A stretch of DNA of 64,000 nucleotides from Pseudomonadota bacterium (GTDB taxonomy: Bacteria; Pseudomonadota; Alphaproteobacteria; Acetobacterales; Acetobacteraceae), in contig JABBOH010000005.1 in the NCBI GenBank assembly GCA_019351895.1, positions 56,878 to 120,877 of the forward strand, read 5' to 3'. Shown here in pieces: positions 53,394-60,941 of this stretch (positions within the stretch are counted from its first letter, which is position 1; each line of letters begins with the position of its first letter). Position numbers and translations under genes: made by a program. The notes under the pieces are model-generated. The model ran no database searches and was not told the origin of the DNA. It saw only the letters and a program-made list of their open reading frames with translations.

Positions 53394-54784
53394 CACTGCA
53401 CCATGAACCCGGCCTGCCCCGGCACGCGCATGCCGACCGTCGTCGGTGCCTGCCCCATCTGGCGCAGCAGCAGCACGCGTCCGATGTCGTTGGGGGAGGG
53501 CGTGTCGCCGCCCGGCACCGTCAGCGCCGAAGGATCGTTCACCGGGCGCACGATGTAGGGGGTGATGAGGATTACGAGCTCGGTTTCCGACCGGTTGAGG
53601 CTGTTCGAGCGGAACAGCGCGCCGAGCACCGGCACATCGCCCAGCACGGGCGTGCCACTGCCGGTGTTCGTGTCGCTGTCCTGCAGCAGACCGGCGATGG
53701 CGAAGCTCTGGCCGCTGCCGAGTTCGACCGTGGTCTCGGCTCGGCGCACGAGGAGCGCGGGCACGGAGAATGTCGAGTTCCCGGAGCCCAGCTGCACCGC
53801 GCCTGTATTGGTCAACTCGCTGACCTCGGGCCGCACATGCAGGTTGATGCGCCCGGAGGACAGGACAGTGGGCACGAAATCGAGGCTCACGCCGTAGCGC
53901 TTGAACTCGATCGTGACCGTGTTGTTCTGCTGGCCGACAGGGATCGGGAATTCGCCGCCGACGAAAAAGCTTGCCGGTTGGCCGCTCATCACCGTCAGGT
54001 TCGGCTCGGCGAGAATCTTCGCGAGGCTGTCCTGGGCGAGCGCGTCGATGACGACATTGGCGTTGGGGGAGCCGTAGGAGAGCGTGGAGAGATTGTTCGC
54101 CGTCGCCGAGAGCGGGTTGAGCGCGGCGAAGGCGAGGGTGGAGCTGCCGATGGCCGCGACCGCGGACCAGTTGACGCCGAGTTGACGTGCGACGGTGCGC
54201 GACATCTCCGCGATCCGCACCTGCAGTGTCACCTGCGTCGCCGCCGTGACGCCGATCTCGTTGCGCAAGGTCTGGCCCGAGCTGAGAAAGCCGTCGACGA
54301 TATCGATGACGCGGGCCTGCTGTTCCGGCGTCTCGACCTGTCCCGTCGCGGTGAGGCCGCCGGGCTGCGGATGGATCTTCACGTCGAGCCCGGGCATCTC
54401 GCGGAGCACGGCCGCCTGCGCTTCGGACGCGGTGAAGTCGGACGGAAAGACGCTCACGTCGTACTGGCCGAGCGGATGGCCGTCGGCCGCGAGTGCGGCC
54501 ACCGTCGTGCGGCCGGGCGCCAAGCCGAAGACGAAGAGCGTGTTGGGGCTGGCCGGGCGAACCTCCGCAACTTTCGGGTCGGCCACGAAGACGTTCGTCG
54601 CTGGGCCGCTGAGCGTCAGCACCCGGCCCCCACCAGTCGAGAGCGTGACCGCGGTGACGGCGCCGTGCCCATGGAGCGCGCCCACATGCGGCAGCAGATG
54701 CGACTGTCCGAATGCCGCGGTTGGTCCCGGGACAACAGCGGCCAAGGCCAGCAGGCAAAGGTGGCGCGGCCTCGTCACAGCCAT
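53393..54784 (-). CDS. cpaC: Tad outer-membrane secretin CpaC/RcpA
   Basis: A 463-residue secretin forming the outer-membrane pore. It has a signal peptide to about residue 26, an N-terminal BON/N0-like region (TLSGPATNVFVADPKVAEVR; TTVAALAADGHPLGQYDVSV), and the secretin domain from about 215 with ALAQDSLAKILAEPNLTVMS, FFVGGEFPIPVG, and SELVILITPYIVRPV near the end, where TELVILITPYIV is the family's closing motif. Overlaps by one base with cpaB and with cpaD. Confidence 0.95.
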   Translation of the reverse strand: MAVTRPRHLCLLALAAVVPGPTAAFGQSHLLPHVGALHGHGAVTAVTLSTGGGRVLTLSGPATNVFVADPKVAEVRPASPNTLFVFGLAPGRTTVAALAADGHPLGQYDVSVFPSDFTASEAQAAVLREMPGLDVKIHPQPGGLTATGQVETPEQQARVIDIVDGFLSSGQTLRNEIGVTAATQVTLQVRIAEMSRTVARQLGVNWSAVAAIGSSTLAFAALNPLSATANNLSTLSYGSPNANVVIDALAQDSLAKILAEPNLTVMSGQPASFFVGGEFPIPVGQQNNTVTIEFKRYGVSLDFVPTVLSSGRINLHVRPEVSELTNTGAVQLGSGNSTFSVPALLVRRAETTVELGSGQSFAIAGLLQDSDTNTGSGTPVLGDVPVLGALFRSNSLNRSETELVILITPYIVRPVNDPSALTVPGGDTPSPNDIGRVLLLRQMGQAPTTVGMRVPGQAGFMVQ

Positions 54785-55623
54785 CAGAATCGAAAATCCT
54801 CTTCCCCCGCCGCGCCCTGATAGACGTGCAGCGTATTCGTTTGCGGCTTTTTCAGCGGAACGTCAGCCATCGCGTGCGACACATCCTGGGCGAAGACCGT
54901 CTCGTTGCCGCGGTTCGGCTGCAGCGCGGCCACCTGCGTCGCGCAGACGGCGAGAGACAATTCGCCGATACGTGTCGCCACCTGCACACGCTCCGCCTGT
55001 CGTGGCGTCACTTCCAGCGTCACGGTATGGGCCGTGTGCGACGTGGCGCTGCCGGGTGTCGCGCCCTGCACCAGCTCCTGATCGATGGCGATGACGCGGG
55101 CCGCATGCAGCACGGGCTCCGCCGAGATGCGCTTGCCTAAAGGCACCGATGGATCGTCGATGAGCTGTGTCATGATGACATCGACGTTGTCACCGGGCCA
55201 GATGAGACCGGCCGCGCCGGTTACGGCATCGACGGCGACGGTGATGGCGATCATGCCGGGCTGCAGAACGGCGGCAAGAAAGCCGTGGTCGCCCGGCAGC
55301 ATCACGTCGGCGGGCAGAATGGCCTCGCCGCTGCTCAGCGCGTGGCGCACCATGCCGCCGAGGACCGCGCGCCGCGCGTCCGGCGTGTCGGCGGTGGCGC
55401 CGGCCGGAATATCGGCGGTCAGAAATTCCTTCGTGCCGAGATCATCGGCCTTCAACAATGTGCCGGCCTGGACGTCATGCGCGACGACGAGCACGCTCGT
55501 CTCGACCGGCACGACCTTCTTCGCCGTAGGGGGATGCGGCGGATGGGCTGAAACCCATGCGACCGTGCCGAAACCGGCAAGCCCCAGCGCCATCATCGCG
55601 AACATGAGGAGCCGGAGGATCAC
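54784..55623 (-). CDS. cpaB: Tad pilus assembly protein CpaB/RcpC
   Basis: A 279-residue protein from a GTG at 55623 that overlaps the cpaA stop (GTGA). An N-terminal membrane helix (MILRLLMFAMMALGLAGFG) is followed by the SAF-like domain: VVAHDVQAGTLLKADDLGTK and AVLGGMVRHALSSGEAILPADV, then the LIWPGDNVDVIM region. In other Tad systems it partners the secretin in the periplasm. Starting earlier would read through cpaA out of frame. Confidence 0.9.
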   Translation of the reverse strand: MILRLLMFAMMALGLAGFGTVAWVSAHPPHPPTAKKVVPVETSVLVVAHDVQAGTLLKADDLGTKEFLTADIPAGATADTPDARRAVLGGMVRHALSSGEAILPADVMLPGDHGFLAAVLQPGMIAITVAVDAVTGAAGLIWPGDNVDVIMTQLIDDPSVPLGKRISAEPVLHAARVIAIDQELVQGATPGSATSHTAHTVTLEVTPRQAERVQVATRIGELSLAVCATQVAALQPNRGNETVFAQDVSHAMADVPLKKPQTNTLHVYQGAAGEEDFRF

Positions 55624-56150
55624 GGCATGCTTCCGAGAAGAACGAGCGAGCAACCGGCGGCGATGCCGACGCCATAGGGCAGGGGGCCGCCGCGCCGGAT
55701 GCGGCGAAGCTCGACGCGGCAGATGCGCGCGAGCCTGCGGCGGGGCCGGGGGCCGGGCCTCGGCGCCACACGCCGCAGCAGGATATAGGTCAACGCCAGC
55801 GCGCCACCGGCGATGCCGACGAAGAAGATCGCGCTCGGCACGAGTGCTGGAGGCACCAGCAGAACCGATGCACTCAGAAGCTTCACATCGCCGCCGCCGA
55901 TCCAGCCATGGAGACAGAAGAGCATGAGGATCGCGAAGATGACCGATGCCGCAGCGATCGAATGAAGCAGGCGTCCGTCGGCGAGTCTGAGCAGAAGCCC
56001 GACAACGGCTAGGGTCGCGCAAATCTCGTCCGGGATTATGCGGGCGGCGATATCATAGAGCGAGGCGAGAACAAGGAGCAGAATGGCGACTGCCACCAGA
56101 ACGGGCGCGATCAGGGAAAGGGGCGCGATGAGCGGAGCCAGATGCGCCAT
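55620..56150 (-). CDS. cpaA: Prepilin peptidase CpaA/TadV
   Basis: A 176-residue A24 aspartic protease of the inner membrane that cleaves Flp prepilin. Two catalytic Asp are expected: Asp33 in ASLYDIAARIIPDE and Asp88 in HGWIGGGDVKLLSA, the GxGD motif. Five or six hydrophobic segments are seen. It has no methyltransferase domain, as usual for Tad peptidases. An intrinsic terminator lies between its start and the flp stop, so it may be expressed less than flp. Confidence 0.94.
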   Translation of the reverse strand: MAHLAPLIAPLSLIAPVLVAVAILLLVLASLYDIAARIIPDEICATLAVVGLLLRLADGRLLHSIAAASVIFAILMLFCLHGWIGGGDVKLLSASVLLVPPALVPSAIFFVGIAGGALALTYILLRRVAPRPGPRPRRRLARICRVELRRIRRGGPLPYGVGIAAGCSLVLLGSMP

Positions 56151-56162
56151 TGTTCGTCCAGC

Positions 56163-56199
56163 AAAAAATGGTGTGATAGCGCAATGGCGCTATCACACC
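56163..56199 (-). terminator. Intrinsic terminator/attenuator between flp and cpaA
   Basis: A perfect 13-base inverted repeat, GGTGTGATAGCGC (56170-56182) and its complement (56187-56199), around a four-base loop. On the minus strand, in the direction of flp transcription, the stem is followed by A then TTTTTT (56168-56163). It lies in the 73-base gap after the flp stop and before cpaA, so read-through must be partial if the whole operon starts at flp. Confidence 0.88.
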
Positions 56200-56223
56200 G
56201 AGGTGGAACTGAGCGCGACCTGA

Positions 56224-56391
56224 CTAGAAGGCAAGACCGCCAAGATAGGCTTTCAGGTTCCCCGTCAGCGCTGTGAACGCAACAGCAACGCCTGCAACCA
56301 GCGCGCCCGCCACCAGCGCATACTCCACGGCGGTGACGCCGCGGCGGTCGCTCTTCAGGACCATCACAGCAAACTTGACATGCTCGAGCAT
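56224..56391 (-). CDS. flp: Flp/Fap-type major pilin
   Basis: A 55-residue type IVb prepilin. The N-terminal leader ends at Gly18, and the processed pilin begins VTAVEYALVAGALVAGVAVA with Glu5 and Tyr6 of the mature pilin, the Flp signature. After the hydrophobic helix only 17 residues remain. The ATG at 56391 has GGAG 6 bases upstream. It precedes the assembly genes, separated from them by a strong terminator, an arrangement that allows high pilin output. Confidence 0.95.
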   Translation of the reverse strand: MLEHVKFAVMVLKSDRRGVTAVEYALVAGALVAGVAVAFTALTGNLKAYLGGLAF

Positions 56392-56704
56392 TCTACACTC
56401 CATGATTTCGGGTAAGTGTTCAGGATAAGATGACAATGAAGGGCAGGAAGGAACCGAAGCTCTCAAAAAGCGCCGGTCGTCTGGCGAACCTTTTGGCCGA
56501 GCGCTTGTCGCGGCTTCGCGGTGTCTAACGCCTTGGACGAAGGCACCATGGAGTAGAACACCGCAAGCTCCCGTCTCTAGAGGTCCGGATCGTCGGGCGC
56601 CGCTGGCTGCCTCCTTTCCGGAATGGCGGGAATAGACAGGAAAACTCACTCAGAAAAGTTTCAGCCGCTACACTTTTGGCAAGAGCCCTTGCCCGTTCGG
56701 GGGG
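56392..56704. other. 313-base gap upstream of flp
   Basis: No credible coding frame is seen. The flp promoter should be here, but I cannot fix its elements; no CtrA-type TTAA pair is visible. An inverted repeat GGCAAG-AGCC-CTTGCC (56678-56693) lies 12 bases after the transglycosylase stop and may be its terminator, though no T-run follows on the minus strand. Confidence 0.5.
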
Positions 56705-57370
56705 TCAACCGCCCGACACCGGTTCCATCGGTACTATAATATGGGGCAAGCCAAGCGGCGCCTTCTGGCCCGGCACGATCTCGGCCGCTGTGGATTGCGG
56801 CGTCCACACCGTCATGCCGAAGCGCTGCTCGGGCGGCTCGACACCGTGCCATAGAGACAGGACATGGTCCTTGTAAGGAGCGCCGAGAGCCGGGGCTTGG
56901 GAATGATAGGCCGCAACGGCGGCGGCCCAGCTTCCGAGCCGGTGATAGAGCCCTGCCAGGAACCGCGCGGCGTACTCCGCGTTCGCATCCGGGTCGAAAG
57001 CGTCTGCAAGAGTTGGAAACGCATCGGGATGGTAGGCGAGGTCGATCTGAAAGCAGCCGACGTCGATCAAACCCACCCGCTGGCTGATGAGCGCGTCGAG
57101 TTTCCGGGTGGCTGCCGTGGCGTCGGGCAGGTAGAGGCCGTTGCCGGCAGCATCGATGGTCCAGGGCCAGGGTGTGACGCGACCTGAAACGGGATCGCGC
57201 CGTCCGCTCTCGGCCTCTCCGATCGCCGCAAGGAGTCCGCTCGGAATATCATATTGCCGCTCGGCATTCGCGGCGGCGGCGAGGCACCCCTCCGCGCGCG
57301 CCGACGCGCGGCCGAAAGCCACAACCATCAAGACAGCAACGAGCAGGATGAAAGGTCGCATGCGATCCAC
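56705..57370 (-). CDS. Lytic transglycosylase-like protein beside the Tad locus
   Basis: A 221-residue exported protein. A signal peptide runs to about residue 27 (ASARAEG). The SLT-like domain has IPSGLLAAIGEAESGRRDP with the catalytic Glu, GLIDVGCFQIDLAYHPDAF and AARFLAGLYHRLGSWAAAVA followed by AYHS, the standard motifs of family 1 transglycosylases. The GTG at 57370 has AAGG just upstream; ATG at 57361 is an alternative. It is the likely tool for making a gap in the wall for the pilus and is divergent from tadG. Confidence 0.88.
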   Translation of the reverse strand: MDRMRPFILLVAVLMVVAFGRASARAEGCLAAAANAERQYDIPSGLLAAIGEAESGRRDPVSGRVTPWPWTIDAAGNGLYLPDATAATRKLDALISQRVGLIDVGCFQIDLAYHPDAFPTLADAFDPDANAEYAARFLAGLYHRLGSWAAAVAAYHSQAPALGAPYKDHVLSLWHGVEPPEQRFGMTVWTPQSTAAEIVPGQKAPLGLPHIIVPMEPVSGG

Positions 57371-57459
57371 GGGGCCTTATCCACTCTTGCATGGTCATCT
57401 CGCAAGAGTTACTTATTGCGCATTGGGCGTCTCGCGAAACATGACTGGCAAGGCGTTGC

Positions 57460-58818
57460 GTGCAAAACCACTCCCGTTCGCCGACGACAGCGTCGTGGCT
57501 GGATCGCCTCCGCGGCAAGTCCCGCGCTGGGTCAGTGACCGTATGGGTCGCGCTCTCGCTCATCCCCACTCTGATGCTTCTCGCGGTCGCGCTTGACGAA
57601 GGCGAGGGAAGCCTCTCCAAGATCGAGCTGCAGCGCACCGCTGATATCGCCGCCATTGCGGGCGGACTGCGTGCGGCAAGTTCAGCGAGCGGCGTGCCCC
57701 CGAGTTGCGCCAGCATGACCCATGCGCTCGCTTGCGCGCAGACGAACGCGGCGGCGGATGCGGCCGAAGTCAACGTGCCCGCAGGCGCCGGAACACGGAG
57801 TTGGACGGACAGCGCAGAAACGCTGAGTGACAACCTGATCCAGGCGGCCATCGTCCCCGGAGTGCAGAAGGCGAGCGACACCGCGGTCAAAGTCAGCGTC
57901 TCCCGCCCGCTTCCCGCCATTCTGGGCTTCGCGGTCGATGGCGGCTCATCGTTCCTGGTCAAGGCGACCGCGACCGCCGAGGTGGTGCCGGGTGGCACCA
58001 GTGGCACGCAGCCCTGCATGACCGCGCTCGACGGCAGCGGGAGCGGGGTGACGACCAACCTCGACATATCGATTTCCGGCAACGCCAATCTCACGATGAA
58101 CGGCTGCTCGCTGCGGTCGGACGGCAGGATCGCGCTGAGCGGCAACGTGAACCTCGTGGCGGCAGGCATCTATGCCGGAAGTACGATCTCCTCGAGCGGC
58201 AATGCGAATATGACCGGCACGCAGTATCCCGACTCAGGGCAGATTTCGGACCCTTACGCCTCGGATACGCAGCTCCAGAACGCGTTCTCGAAGCTCACCA
58301 CACAGACGACGAACAGCTTCTCGGGCGGGGGCAGCCCGTCGCCGGGCACCTATTCCACCATGAATATCACCAGCAACACGACCCTCGCACCCGGCCTCTA
58401 CGTCGTCACCGGCAACTTCTCGGTGGGCGCGAACTCGGCCGTGAACGGCAGCGGTGTCACCATCATTGCCGGGGGTTCCGTCAGCATTAGCGGGAACGCG
58501 AACTTCAACGTCACGGCTCCCGGCACGAGTGCGGCCGGTGGCGCCATTCCCGGCGTGCTCCTCGCCGATAACGGAACGTCGGGGGGCAGCATAAGCGGCA
58601 ACGCGTCGAGCGCCGTGTCCGGCGTGATCTACTTTCCGAATTCGACACTTACCTTCAGCGGCAATGGCGCCACCAACGGACAGTCGAATTGCTTGGAGGT
58701 GATCGCGGGCAGTGTGTCGATCAGCGGCAACACCAACATGGGCGGCAATTGCTCCCAGCTTGGCGCGCTATCCTTCGGCAGCGTGCAGACGACGCCGTTG
58801 GTGGAGCTTGTGCAATGA
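57460..58818 (+). CDS. tadG: TadG-like protein with a beta-helix-like repeat region
   Basis: A 452-residue protein from a GTG start with AAGGCG upstream. The N-terminal part is TadG/TadE-like: RAGSVTVWVALSLIPTLMLL is a pseudopilin-type helix. From about residue 200 to the end, the chain is a glycine, asparagine and serine-rich array in which SGNAN-type steps recur (ISGNANLTMNGCSL, LSGNVNLVAAGIYAG, SSGNANMTGTQY, ISGNANFNVTAPG), consistent with a right-handed beta-helix. There is no von Willebrand A domain, unlike many TadG proteins. Its stop overlaps the tadE start. Confidence 0.82.
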   Translation: MQNHSRSPTTASWLDRLRGKSRAGSVTVWVALSLIPTLMLLAVALDEGEGSLSKIELQRTADIAAIAGGLRAASSASGVPPSCASMTHALACAQTNAAADAAEVNVPAGAGTRSWTDSAETLSDNLIQAAIVPGVQKASDTAVKVSVSRPLPAILGFAVDGGSSFLVKATATAEVVPGGTSGTQPCMTALDGSGSGVTTNLDISISGNANLTMNGCSLRSDGRIALSGNVNLVAAGIYAGSTISSSGNANMTGTQYPDSGQISDPYASDTQLQNAFSKLTTQTTNSFSGGGSPSPGTYSTMNITSNTTLAPGLYVVTGNFSVGANSAVNGSGVTIIAGGSVSISGNANFNVTAPGTSAAGGAIPGVLLADNGTSGGSISGNASSAVSGVIYFPNSTLTFSGNGATNGQSNCLEVIAGSVSISGNTNMGGNCSQLGALSFGSVQTTPLVELVQ

Positions 58819-59270
58819 GCGCGCTCGCCCATCCTCGCTCGCGGCGCGGCGTCGCCACCCTGGAATTCGCGCTGGCGGCACCGCTTCTGCTGCTCATGCT
58901 CGCAGCCGTCTCCGATCTCGGCTTCGCTCTGCTGGATAAGATGAAGCTTGCAAGTGGCGTCGCCAACGCCGCGCGCTACGCGGTGCTGACGCAAGGGGCG
59001 GCGACTGCGACAACTTTGTCCGCGATCATAGGGGATGCGTCGAGCTTGTCGGGCGTGCAGACCACAGTCTCGGCGACCGGCTGTTTCTGCCCAAGCGGCA
59101 GCCCTGCCGCGCTGGCAGCGGCCACCTGCGGTAACACCTGCAGCAATGGCGCGATGGCGGGCACCTACCAGACGATCACGGCAACTTACTCGTATTCGCC
59201 CGTGATGCCGGGCTACAGCCTCCTTGCCAGCAACGCTTTGAGCGAGGCGGCCACCGTGCAGGTTAAATGA
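58815..59270 (+). CDS. tadE: TadE-like minor pseudopilin
   Basis: A 151-residue pseudopilin. RSRRGVATLEFALAAPLLLL has the cleavage-site Gly and the Glu at mature position 5, followed by the hydrophobic helix. The body has four or five cysteines (GCFCPSGS, TCGNTCSNG) that may form disulfides in the periplasm. The ATG overlaps the tadG stop by four bases and its stop overlaps the next gene by four bases. Confidence 0.85.
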   Translation: MSALAHPRSRRGVATLEFALAAPLLLLMLAAVSDLGFALLDKMKLASGVANAARYAVLTQGAATATTLSAIIGDASSLSGVQTTVSATGCFCPSGSPAALAAATCGNTCSNGAMAGTYQTITATYSYSPVMPGYSLLASNALSEAATVQVK

Positions 59271-59674
59271 GCCGTCACCTTAGAAGCGAGGCGGGGGTGG
59301 TGTCCGTCGAGTTCGCGTTGCTTGCCGGCCTGCTCGTGACATTGCTCGCGGGCACGCTCAGCGTCGCCCTGCTGATCCTGACGCAATCCGCTCTGCAATC
59401 GGTGTCGACGGAGACAGCGCGTTGTGCGGCCATCGGCAGTTCGCTCTGCACCTCACCCGCGCAATATGCGGTGAATCTCGCGACCCAGCGTCTCTTTCCA
59501 GGCATCATCTCGGCAGCGAACGTCGCAGTGAGCAACGCCGCCAGTTGCCGCGGCGCCCCGGGGCAATACGCCACCGTCACCATCAGAAGCAGCTATTGGG
59601 GCGGCGGGCTGCTTGCGCCCGTCTTCAATGGCATTCAGCTCACCGCGAGCGCTTGCTACCCCTCCCACAGCTGA
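59267..59674 (+). CDS. Second TadE-like minor pseudopilin
   Basis: A 135-residue pseudopilin. RSEAGVVSVEFALLAGLLVT has the same Gly-x4-Glu-Phe site and hydrophobic helix as the preceding protein. The rest has four cysteines and ends in GIQLTASACYPSHS. With TadG and TadE it completes a three-gene pseudopilin operon, all overlapping by four bases. It could be TadF; family assignment among TadE/TadF is not certain by eye. Confidence 0.82.
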   Translation: MSRHLRSEAGVVSVEFALLAGLLVTLLAGTLSVALLILTQSALQSVSTETARCAAIGSSLCTSPAQYAVNLATQRLFPGIISAANVAVSNAASCRGAPGQYATVTIRSSYWGGGLLAPVFNGIQLTASACYPSHS

Positions 59675-59785
59675 GCCGCGGATCTAGAGCAGGATGTGCT
59701 CGCTTGCGCGCACGCATCCCGCTCTCCGACGTCGTTCTACTGCGAGATGCAGACCTTCGGCGACTTCGCCTCTGGGCAGCAAGCT

Positions 59786-60541
59786 TCAGTCTCCAGCGGC
59801 GACGGCGAGAGCCGGCTCAGCCATGTCGCTCACCCGGCGGCGCGGAGCGCTCGATACCGCTTCGGCGGGTGGATCGATCTCAAGCTTGAAGCCGTGGCCC
59901 CAGACGTTCCGGATCATATTGCCGCAGCCGTGGGCTGCAAGCTTCTTCCGCAGTCGCCAAACGAGCACGTCGATCGCCTTGAGGTCGGGCTCATCCTTGC
60001 CGGTATAGAGATAGGCGAGGCAGGTTTCGCGTGGCACCGCCATACCGTGACGACGTACGAGAAGCTCGATCAACTGATACTCGGTCGGGCTGAGGCGCAG
60101 CGTCTCGCCGCTCACCGTGACCTGACGCCGCTCCATCAGGACTTGGATCGGGCCGAAGGTGAGCGTGGAACTCATATGGTTCTCCAGCCGGCGCAGCACC
60201 GCGCGCACGCGCGCCAGCAACTCGTCGATCGGGCATAGGCTGGTCATCACGTCGTCCGCGCCGAGATCGAGGATTTTAATCTTGAAGCGCAGGTCGCGGT
60301 TGGTCGTGAAGGCGAAGATCGGGACCTGCGGCTTGATCTGCCGGATGCTCCGGACGAGGTCTTCACCGGGATTTTCCGTAAGATCGAGATCGACGAACAC
60401 AATGTCGTAAGGCCCCATACGAAGATAGGCCTCTGCGTCTTGCCTGTTCGCGACAAGTGTTCTCTTTATACCGCGGCGCGCGAGAACGTCCCCATCGTCG
60501 GTTCGCCGGAAAGGCTTATCGCCAACCTGAAGCAGCAGCAC
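59786..60541 (-). CDS. CtrA-like OmpR-family response regulator with a degenerate receiver
   Basis: A 251-residue regulator from a GTG with GAGG upstream. The C-terminal winged helix matches CtrA closely (LSPTEYQLIELLVRRHGMAV; DEPDLKAIDVLVWRLRKKLA). In the receiver the phosphoacceptor Asp51 is kept (IVFVDLDL) but the acidic pair reads GDK, and the conserved switch Lys is Ser101 in VMTSLCPIDE. It may work without phosphorylation. It converges on the pseudopilin operon. CtrA controls pili in Caulobacter, so pilus control is a reasonable guess. A tail of about 25 residues follows the DNA-binding domain. Confidence 0.83.
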   Translation of the reverse strand: MLLLQVGDKPFRRTDDGDVLARRGIKRTLVANRQDAEAYLRMGPYDIVFVDLDLTENPGEDLVRSIRQIKPQVPIFAFTTNRDLRFKIKILDLGADDVMTSLCPIDELLARVRAVLRRLENHMSSTLTFGPIQVLMERRQVTVSGETLRLSPTEYQLIELLVRRHGMAVPRETCLAYLYTGKDEPDLKAIDVLVWRLRKKLAAHGCGNMIRNVWGHGFKLEIDPPAEAVSSAPRRRVSDMAEPALAVAAGD

Positions 60542-60941
60542 TTATCCCTCGTCCAGCCAGAGGCAACTGAGACCTGGGCACCGAGCCTGCGTCCGCAGAC
60601 GCCTTCGGGCCAAGGCAACACCTTCACGTCAACCGCGTTCGCAGTCTCACCGGCAGCCTGAAGGAACTTTCGCCAGGGCTGAAAGCTGAGCCGAACCAGT
60701 TGTCGGGATCTAACACAAAAGGGTGGCATGAGTAGCCTTGTTTAGGGCGACGCTACTCCTTTAGGTGCGTTTTTTATTGTGATCGCGGTGTGTTGGCATC
60801 GGTTCGCAGCGTTTTAGCGTTGAAACACGCTCGTGCGATGCCACTTCCGCGGCGGCGAAATTGCCGCGTCCGGCTGGGCTGTCAGGCGCGTCTTCGTCTG
60901 TGATTGGCATGAGGCCATCCAGAATAGGGGAGGGGGTTGCC
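60542..60941. other. 400-base intergenic region with nested inverted repeats
   Basis: No coding frame looks real. GAGTAGC (60730-60736) and GCTACTC (60752-60758) form a perfect 7-base repeat. Further on, GGCATCG (60795-60801) and CGATGCC (60836-60842) enclose a second pair, AGCGTTTT (60808-60815) and AAACACGCT (60823-60831), an imperfect palindrome. A T6 run lies at about 60770-60775. These may be operators for the downstream sugar porter, or a small RNA; neither can be settled by eye. Confidence 0.5.

Noticed and set aside
53091..54758. A single 555-codon protein upstream of the small CpaD gene
   Set aside because: The upstream part is cpaC in another frame. Only the final 100 codons have a lipobox and sensible composition.
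56678..56693. Possible sigma-54 promoter near the pilin (TGGC...TTGC)
   Set aside because: The GG-to-GC spacing is 11 rather than the strict 10, and the sequence is better explained as a hairpin after the transglycosylase gene.
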